64,000 bases of DNA from Mesorhizobium helmanticense. GTDB lineage: Bacteria; Pseudomonadota; Alphaproteobacteria; Rhizobiales; Rhizobiaceae. The notes under the pieces were generated by a model, which did no database searches, had not been told where the DNA came from, and saw only the letters and a program-made list of their open reading frames with translations. Made by a program: the position numbers and the translations under genes. Of the stretch, positions 56,661 through 64,000 are shown piece by piece (position 1 is the first letter of the stretch; the number at the start of each line of letters is the position of its first letter). The stretch is taken from the NCBI RefSeq assembly GCF_003034915.1, contig NZ_PZJX01000005.1, positions 62,001 to 126,000 of the forward strand, in the 5' to 3' direction.

Positions 56661-57791
56661 ATGCAGCTTCGCAGCTTCATTTTAGCCGGCCTTTGTGCCG
56701 TGCTCGGCCTGAGTGCGCCCGCTTACGCGGCCATGCCGGCGGGCAGTTCGGCTCCCAAAGCCGCAGTAACAACCGATGTCATCAACGCCGCGGCAAAAAG
56801 CGACGCGGCGCAACTGAGGCTTCTCAAGAAGAAAAAAAATCCGACCTCGGACGACCTTGCCCAGATCAGCAAGATCGAAGCCAAGATCGTGGCCGACAGG
56901 GAAGCCGCCAAGGCCAAGGCGCTCGAGGCGAGAAAGTTGGCGATGCGCGCGGCGGCCAAAGCCAAGGCGGATGCGGATCGAGAGGCGTTCCTTGCCAAGA
57001 AAGCCCTTGGCAAGAAGGGGCAGCCAGCCGCAGATACCAAGGTGGCGGACGCCAAGCCGGCCAAGAAGAGGAAGCTCATCGAACCGGTTCAGCCGATCGA
57101 GCCGATCCAATCGGCCGAACCACTTCCGGCCGAGGCGATGAACATCGCGCTGACCGGCAACAACGGCGAATTGCGCAGCGAGGCGGTAGGGCAGAAACCG
57201 AAGAGCGTCGGGCTTTTCGCCGGCCTGTTCGGCGGCGCGTCCTCGTCCTCCATGTCGCTGCTCCCCGAGACGCGCGCCCTCGACGCCGCACTCGAAAGGA
57301 AGGAAGCCAAGCGGCAGTTCAAGGTGAAGCCGGAATTCGTGCCTCAGGAAGTCGAATTCTCCGGCTACAATCCGGGCACCATCGTCATCGACACCAGCGC
57401 GCGCCGTCTCTATCTCGTCGAATCCTCGTCGACTGCCCGCCGCTACGCGATCGCGGTCGGCCGTGAAGGTTTGCAGTTCAAGGGCACGGTTGCCGTTGGC
57501 GACAAGCAGGAATGGCCGCGCTGGATCCCGACGCTCGACATGCAGAAGCGCGAGCCCAAGCACTACGGTCAGTACAAGGACGGCATGCCCGGCGGCGGCG
57601 AAAATCCGCTCGGCGCGCGCGCCATCTATCTCTACGAGGGCAAGAAGGACACCCATCTGCGCATTCACGGCACCATCGCGCCGCAGTCGATCGGAACCAG
57701 CGCCTCCAATGGCTGCTTCCGCATGATCAACGAGCACGTCATGGACCTTTACCGCCGGGTGAAAGTCGGTACCAAGGTCGTCATCATCTGA
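56661..57791 (+). CDS. L,D-transpeptidase (YkuD domain)
   Basis: The 376-residue precursor (ATG at 56661; a TTG at 56640 is in frame) has a signal peptide (about 1-24). A very charged Lys/Ala/Glu-rich helical region follows (about 50-150, possible coiled coil). The C-terminal YkuD domain has RIHGT and SNGCFRMINEHVMDLY, the HxxT...S-x-GC-x-R active site with catalytic cysteine. It makes 3-3 peptidoglycan crosslinks or anchors lipoproteins in the periplasm. A strong terminator follows. Confidence 0.92.
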   Translation: MQLRSFILAGLCAVLGLSAPAYAAMPAGSSAPKAAVTTDVINAAAKSDAAQLRLLKKKKNPTSDDLAQISKIEAKIVADREAAKAKALEARKLAMRAAAKAKADADREAFLAKKALGKKGQPAADTKVADAKPAKKRKLIEPVQPIEPIQSAEPLPAEAMNIALTGNNGELRSEAVGQKPKSVGLFAGLFGGASSSSMSLLPETRALDAALERKEAKRQFKVKPEFVPQEVEFSGYNPGTIVIDTSARRLYLVESSSTARRYAIAVGREGLQFKGTVAVGDKQEWPRWIPTLDMQKREPKHYGQYKDGMPGGGENPLGARAIYLYEGKKDTHLRIHGTIAPQSIGTSASNGCFRMINEHVMDLYRRVKVGTKVVII

Positions 57792-57810
57792 CGTTTTAAA
57801 CGATACTGCC

Positions 57811-57842
57811 AAAAGGGCCGGCCTCGCCGGCCCTTTTGTTTT
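57811..57842 (+). terminator. rho-independent terminator after the L,D-transpeptidase gene
   Basis: AAAAGGGCCGGC (57811-57822) and GCCGGCCCTTTT (57826-57837) form a perfect 12-bp stem with loop CTC, followed by GTTTT. Confidence 0.93.
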
Positions 57843-57925
57843 GCTCGTCCATTATCCAGGCGCCTTCTTGGGAAAAAGCCTTCGCGGCGGTTTTTTCTCT
57901 GGCGGAATCAATTCGGCCGCGTTAA

Positions 57926-59564
<1,639 letters not shown>

Positions 59565-59566
<2 letters not shown>

Positions 59567-59664
59567 AGCCTGTTCCATCCCGATGGAATCGGGATGGGGC
59601 TCTATCCTTTTGTTTGAGCATGATCTTTCCCGAAAACCGGTTCCCACTTTTCGGGATCATGCTC
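59565..59664 (+). repeat. RIME-like element with two large palindromes
   Basis: Hairpin 1 nests AGAGCC (59565-59570) / GGCTCT (59598-59603) and CCATCCCGA (59575-59583) / TCGGGATGG (59589-59597). Hairpin 2 nests GAGCATGATC (59616-59625) / GATCATGCTC (59655-59664) and CCCGAAAA (59629-59636) / TTTTCGGG (59648-59655). It begins at the pyrG stop codon and may also end that transcript. Confidence 0.85.
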
Positions 59665-59684
59665 TAGCGTCCGGGAGATCGCTC

Positions 59685-60224
59685 ATGCGGACCTATGTCG
59701 CGCTGCTCTACAGCATCATCCTGGGCGAGGGGCGGCGGGTCGTCATGGCCGACCTCAAGGCGATGGCGGAAGGTCTTGGGCTGAACAACCCGCGCACGCT
59801 GGTGGCGACCGGCAATCTGGTCTTCGAAACGAAGGAGACGGAAATTGCAGCGCTGGAAAGCCGGCTGGAGACGGCGTTCGCAAAAACCTTCGGCCGCCAT
59901 GTCGATATCATCGTAAGGAGCGCGGATGACTGGCTGAGGCTTGCGGCCGGCAATCCGTTTCCAGCCGAGTCGGCCGCTGCCGCCGACCAGGTGGCGGTGC
60001 GCGTGATGCGGGCGCCTGTTTCCCCTGACGCGGTCCCTGCGCTGCGAGCCCGTGTTGGCAAGGACGAAAAGCTGCAGGCGGTTGGCGGCGATCTCTGGAT
60101 CGTCTTTTCGCGCGAAACGCCGAGTTCGCGGTTGCTAGCGGCGGTGAGCCACAAACGTCTCGGCACCGGCACCTCGCGTAACTGGAACACGGTGCGCAGA
60201 TTGGCCGAGATGGTCGCCAAATAG
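59685..60224 (+). CDS. DUF1697 domain-containing protein
   Basis: The 179-residue protein (MRTYVALLYSIILGEGRRVVM) has LKAMAEGLGLNNPRTLVATGNLVFETKE and the C-terminal LAAVSHKRLGTGTSRNWNTVRRLAEM, matching DUF1697 as I recall it. Function unknown. The ATG at 59685 is the family start; the in-frame upstream ATG at 59583 lies inside the palindromic repeat. It is convergent with the transporter gene. Confidence 0.88.
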   Translation: MRTYVALLYSIILGEGRRVVMADLKAMAEGLGLNNPRTLVATGNLVFETKETEIAALESRLETAFAKTFGRHVDIIVRSADDWLRLAAGNPFPAESAAAADQVAVRVMRAPVSPDAVPALRARVGKDEKLQAVGGDLWIVFSRETPSSRLLAAVSHKRLGTGTSRNWNTVRRLAEMVAK

Positions 60225-60260
60225 GATGGGACGGCATTTGCGCCGCCCCATTTGTTTCCG

Positions 60261-61718
60261 TCAAGCCTTCGCCATCCGTGCTCCGGCGCCCAGCGCCATC
60301 GTGCGCAGGACGTAGTAGATGGCGCCGGCGATAGCGACGCCGAAGAACCAGCCATAGACGCCCCACCAGGACGGCAGCCAGTTGGTGAAGTTCGGCAGGA
60401 TCGAGGAGAAGATCGCTCCGATGCCGGCGGCGATGAAAGCATTGACGTGCCAGCCACTCTGGAAGCGGAACTCGCCGTCCTCCCTGTAGAGCGCCTCGAC
60501 GTCGACCTCACCCTTCCGGATCAGGTAGTAGTCGACCATCATCACGCCGAAGATCGGCCCCATCGTCGCGCCGATGATGTTGACGAATGAGGCGGCACTG
60601 CCTTCCCATGGCGCGAAGGGATAGAGCACCAGGGCGATCACCGCCGCGATATAGCCGCCCTTCTTGAAGTCGATCTGCCGGGGAAAGACATTGGAGAAGT
60701 CGAAAGCCGGCGAGACGAAGTTCGCCACGACATTGATGCCGAGCGTCGCCACGGCGAAGGTCAGGGCCGCGAGAGCCGCCAGGAACCAGCTGTCGAACTT
60801 GGCCGAGATCTGGTCGGGATGCAGCAGCACCTCGCCATAGACATCGAAAGCGGCAATGGTGGTGACGCCGGCGACCAGCGAGAACAGGATGAGGTTGACC
60901 GGCAGGCCCCAGATGTTGCCCTTGCGCAGCGATGCCTTGTCCGGCGCATAGCGGGCGAAATCGCAGAAATTGAGATAGAGCGCCGAGAAATAGGTCACCC
61001 AGATCGCCGCCACCGCAAACAGCGAGGTCCACGAACCCGGCGTGCCGGGCACGCCCGCATCCTTGGTCTTGTCGAGCAGTACATCCATCGGGATGTCACT
61101 GGTGAAGGCAAATCTTCCCGATTTGACGCAGAGATAGATGGCCAGGATCAGCATCATCACCCATACCGCCGGTCCGGCCCAATCCTGGAAGCGGCGCACC
61201 GTGTCCATGCCATTCTGGATGATCAGCAGTTGCAGCGCCCAGATGACCACGAAGCAGATTACCTCCAGCCCGGTATGACCGAGGAAATGCGTGTTGGCGT
61301 TGAAGTCGGCGAACCATTGCGAGCGGATCAGCAGCGCCACGATCGCGCCGGAGGCAGCCGCCGTTTGCGCGCCGTACCAGAAGCAGGCGACGATGGCGCG
61401 TACCAGCGCCGGTATGTTGGCGCCCCAGATGCCGAAGGAAGCGCGGGCAAGCACGGGGTAGGGCACGCCGGTTTTCACGCCGGCATAGCCGACCATGTTC
61501 ATCAATGCGTAGATGATCAGCGAGCCGATGCCGATGGCGATGATGAAATTGACGAAGCCACCGCAAAACAGGAACAGGCTGGCCGCCAGATAGTAGCCCC
61601 AGAGGCTGTGAACGTCCGACGTCCAGACGTTGAAGATCGAGAATGGCCCCCAGTTTCGGACCTTCGCCGGAGCAAGATCCTCATTGTATAGATCAGGTGA
61701 TGCGCCTTGTATTGTCAT
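60261..61718 (-). CDS. NCS1 family nucleobase:cation symporter
   Basis: The 485-residue membrane protein has about 12 hydrophobic helices and begins YNEDLAPAKVRNWGPFSIFNVWTSDVHSLWGYYLA. It has GVPYPVLARASFGIWGANIPALVRAIVACFWYG near 84-116, the Mhp1-like substrate region. Members carry purines, pyrimidines, allantoin, hydantoins or thiamine; which one cannot be told. The ATG at 61718 follows AAGGGGAC on its strand. Nothing nearby suggests a catabolic partner. Confidence 0.92.
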   Translation of the reverse strand: MTIQGASPDLYNEDLAPAKVRNWGPFSIFNVWTSDVHSLWGYYLAASLFLFCGGFVNFIIAIGIGSLIIYALMNMVGYAGVKTGVPYPVLARASFGIWGANIPALVRAIVACFWYGAQTAAASGAIVALLIRSQWFADFNANTHFLGHTGLEVICFVVIWALQLLIIQNGMDTVRRFQDWAGPAVWVMMLILAIYLCVKSGRFAFTSDIPMDVLLDKTKDAGVPGTPGSWTSLFAVAAIWVTYFSALYLNFCDFARYAPDKASLRKGNIWGLPVNLILFSLVAGVTTIAAFDVYGEVLLHPDQISAKFDSWFLAALAALTFAVATLGINVVANFVSPAFDFSNVFPRQIDFKKGGYIAAVIALVLYPFAPWEGSAASFVNIIGATMGPIFGVMMVDYYLIRKGEVDVEALYREDGEFRFQSGWHVNAFIAAGIGAIFSSILPNFTNWLPSWWGVYGWFFGVAIAGAIYYVLRTMALGAGARMAKA

Positions 61719-61932
61719 TGCGATGTCCCCTTGTTTGCCGCACGCGCCCTCACGCGTTGGCTGTGCAGGTTAAGCCTGCCGCAAGGGAACCGGCAACCGA
61801 TTGATTTGCCGGCTTTGGCCTTAAAGATATTCAATGAGAATCGCGCTTATCGATCGGACAATGGACGCGGTCCGAAGTTGAGTTGCGATCCGATTCGGCT
61901 TCATGCTGTCCAAGGCCAACCGAAGATCGCGA

Positions 61933-62694
61933 TCAAGACACGCGCGACACTTCGAAATTGGCCTCAAGCCAGGCTATCGCCTCGGCCACATCATCGAGTG
62001 CGTAGGTTGCAGCCGTCCGCCCTTTTGGCTTGACGCGGATGGAGATGCCCTTGGCTTCGTTTATCGCCTCGAAGCCGTTTTCGTCAGACGTGTCGTCTCC
62101 AAGAAACACGGGCCGCCGGCCGGCAAAAGGCGGAGTTTCCATGAAACGCCGGATGGCGCCGCCCTTGACCGCCTCCAGCGGCATGAGCTCAACGCCGGCA
62201 TTTCCCGGGATTACGCGGTAGCCCTGCGGAAGCTGTGCCACTGCCCGTTCGACAAGTTCGGTTGCACGGGCAAGCAGATGCGGTGCCGCACGGGTATGGA
62301 TGGCGAGGATCGGACCCTTGCGCTCGATGTAAACCTGGCCATCATCCAGTTCGGCTTCGATGGCGTCGGCGAGGGCGGCGATGTCGGCCGGCGTGTCCGC
62401 AGCGCCGACCGGGCCGTTGGGCGTCAGCCGGTGCTCCAATCCGTAGAGTCCCGCAGCGCGCAGCTTCAGTGGGTGAAACAGGCTGTCAGCGGCGGAGACT
62501 GAGCGTCCGGTGATGAAGGCGAGGGCGCCGCCCAGCCGTTGCTCGATATTGTCAAGAAGCCCACGCAGTTCCTCAGTGACGAAAACAGCATCGGGATGGG
62601 ATGCGTGTTCGAGCAAGGTGCCGTCGATGTCGAGGAAGAGCGCCCATTGCCCTGCCGGCAGATCGAGCGCCGGCGGCTTTTGAACGCCGCTCAC
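61933..62694 (-). CDS. otsB: trehalose-6-phosphate phosphatase
   Basis: The 253-residue HAD phosphatase has the nucleophile motif FLDIDGTLLEH (D22, D24), FITGRS near 60, KGGAIRRFME near 177 and the metal-binding LGDDTSDENGFEAIN near 197. It removes the phosphate of trehalose-6-phosphate. The GTG at 62694 overlaps the otsA stop by GTGA, so translation is coupled. Trehalose made this way is a stress protectant. Confidence 0.95.
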   Translation of the reverse strand: MSGVQKPPALDLPAGQWALFLDIDGTLLEHASHPDAVFVTEELRGLLDNIEQRLGGALAFITGRSVSAADSLFHPLKLRAAGLYGLEHRLTPNGPVGAADTPADIAALADAIEAELDDGQVYIERKGPILAIHTRAAPHLLARATELVERAVAQLPQGYRVIPGNAGVELMPLEAVKGGAIRRFMETPPFAGRRPVFLGDDTSDENGFEAINEAKGISIRVKPKGRTAATYALDDVAEAIAWLEANFEVSRVS

Positions 62695-64000
62695 GATGCA
62701 GCCTTCCGCATCCGCTCGAACATTGAGATGACGTTGTTGGCATTTGAGGGCGGCCGCTCGCCGGTACCCGTCACCCGGTCGAGGTCGCCGCGCTTGCGCA
62801 GACGCGCCGCGTCCAGAAGCATGCTGCCGGCCCAGCGATAGACATTGTTGTTGCGGACCATCTCGCGCATGGGCCGCATGCGCTCGCGCTGCTCTTCCGG
62901 CGTCATGGTCAGCGCCTGCTGCAGCGCTTCGCTCATCATGGCCGCATCGTAGGGATTGACGATCAGCGCCTCCAGCAGTTCGCGTGAAGCGCCGGCGAAG
63001 GTGCTGAGCAGAAGCACGCCCTGTTCGTCATCGCGCGCGGCAACGAATTCCTTGGCGACCAGATTCATGCCGTCATGCAAGCTGGTGACCATGCCGATAT
63101 CGGCAGCGCGATAAATCTCGTAGACCTGCTCCTGCGAATGATGTTCGGCAACCATGATGACCGGCTTGTAGCTCTCGCTGCCGAAGCGCTGGTTGAGGTC
63201 TTCCGCGTAGCGATGGCATTCATCGTGCAGTTGCTTGTACGCCGGGAGCGTGCCGCGGCTTGGCGCCGCGATCTGCAGGAACACCAGTTTTCCAACCCAT
63301 TCGGGATGTTTCGTGAACAATTCTTCCAGCGCCTGGAAACGGTCGAGAATACCCTTTGTGTAGTCGAGCCGCTCGACCCCGACACAGAGTTTGACATCCG
63401 CTTTCAGTCCGAACCTTTCGCGCAGACGAGCACGGCATTCGTCGACATCCGGCAGTTTTGCCAGGAGTTCGGCCGGCCACTCGATGGAGATAGGATAGGC
63501 ATGGACCAGCGTTGTCTGCCCACCATAGGAGATTGCCGCATCGGCCCGCTCTATGCGGCTTTCCAGGAACCGATCAACGCTTTCAGTGAAATTGTTGGCA
63601 TGGAACTGGGTATGGAAGCCGATGATCGAACTGCCCAGCAGCCCCTCCAGGATCCGCTCACGCCACGGGCAGATGCTGTAAACTTCGGAGTTGGGCCATG
63701 GGATATGCCAGAAGGTGATGACGATCGCCTCGGGCAGGCGCTCACGGATCATGCGCGGCAAGAGCGCGAAATGGTAATCCTGAACCAGCACGATCGGTCG
63801 CTCGTTGCGCGCTTCGGCGACCACGGTGTCGGCGAATTTCCGGTTGACCGCTTCATAGGCTTCCCAGTCCGAGGCGCGAAAAACCGGCCGGGTAAAGGCG
63901 ATATGGCAAAGTGGCCAAAGACCCTCATTGGCGAAACCCAGATAGTAGCCCTGATGCTCCTCCTCCGTCAGCCAGACCCGGCGCAGCGTGTAGGAGGGAT
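62691..64000 (-). CDS. otsA: trehalose-6-phosphate synthase (GT20), 5' end outside the window
   Basis: The frame is open from the right edge to the stop at 62691 (about 436 codons visible). Motifs include [17 protein letters not shown] near the right edge, [58 protein letters not shown] and the nucleotide-binding [17 protein letters not shown]. This is glycosyltransferase family 20, joining UDP-glucose and glucose-6-phosphate. About 30-50 N-terminal residues are probably missing. It is cotranscribed with otsB. Confidence 0.95.
   Translation of the reverse strand, partial: PSYTLRRVWLTEEEHQGYYLGFANEGLWPLCHIAFTRPVFRASDWEAYEAVNRKFADTVVAEARNERPIVLVQDYHFALLPRMIRERLPEAIVITFWHIPWPNSEVYSICPWRERILEGLLGSSIIGFHTQFHANNFTESVDRFLESRIERADAAISYGGQTTLVHAYPISIEWPAELLAKLPDVDECRARLRERFGLKADVKLCVGVERLDYTKGILDRFQALEELFTKHPEWVGKLVFLQIAAPSRGTLPAYKQLHDECHRYAEDLNQRFGSESYKPVIMVAEHHSQEQVYEIYRAADIGMVTSLHDGMNLVAKEFVAARDDEQGVLLLSTFAGASRELLEALIVNPYDAAMMSEALQQALTMTPEEQRERMRPMREMVRNNNVYRWAGSMLLDAARLRKRGDLDRVTGTGERPPSNANNVISMFERMRKAAS

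Overview
The window is a GC-rich alphaproteobacterial chromosome segment. It is most likely from the Hyphomicrobiales (Rhizobiales), and gene content and protein similarity point towards Mesorhizobium or a close relative. Supporting signs are the run rpsB-tsf / pyrH-frr-uppS-cdsA-rseP-bamA-lpxD-fabZ-lpxA-lpxI-lpxB next to gltA, an EipB (DUF1849) homologue, ClpS/ClpA, a phasin, an alphaproteobacterial SOS box (GTTC-N7-GTTC) at lexA, and several RIME-like palindromic intergenic elements. No rRNA, tRNA, CRISPR array, intact insertion sequence or prophage was seen. Most of the window is ordinary core genome.

Layout. 1-7 kb: start of pyrB (leaving the window), an AidB-type acyl-CoA dehydrogenase, two small membrane proteins, ruvX, a UPF0173 hydrolase, a small secreted protein and gatC-GNAT-gatA. 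7-14 kb: YdcF-like protein, DUF599 protein, L-serine ammonia-lyase, DUF1489, an uncharacterised VWA/J-domain gene pair, and a D,D-carboxypeptidase divergent from a phasin. 14.6-18.2 kb: clpS-clpA and a chloramphenicol-phosphotransferase-like kinase. 18.2-24 kb: a minus-strand run ridA-GDPD-COG3146-HIT, then eipB, a PlsC-like acyltransferase and a DUF4031 protein. 24-26 kb: rpsB (with a structured leader) and tsf. 26-29 kb: a LysR regulator divergent from a SnoaL-like secreted protein and an aldo/keto reductase. 29-40.4 kb: the pyrH-to-lpxB block for nucleotide supply, ribosome recycling, isoprenoid carrier, phospholipid, outer membrane assembly and lipid A. 40.4-43.4 kb: gltA and gltX. 43.4-46.2 kb: a probable insertion carrying an adenylate cyclase/TolB-like/TPR gene between two 144-bp direct repeats. 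46.1-49.4 kb: comEC convergent with lexA. 49.5-54.9 kb: a minus-strand run ppiD-trpD-trpC-moaC-moeA. 55-60 kb: tpiA, secG, an L,D-transpeptidase, pyrG and a DUF1697 protein. 60-64 kb: an NCS1 transporter, otsB and the 3' part of otsA.

The most unusual structural observation is the cyclase segment. The gltX/comEC intergenic region plus the first codons of comEC occur twice, about 95 percent identical by eye, bracketing about 2.5 kb with the cyclase gene. The left copy has lost the comEC start codon (ATG to ACG). Other items worth checking are a 33-residue insertion in GatA ahead of the catalytic serines, a three-stem leader before rpsB, palindromic operators at the phasin and LysR loci, and a VWA plus membrane-anchored J-domain pair. 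All functional calls come from reading motifs and recalling families. No search or alignment software was run.
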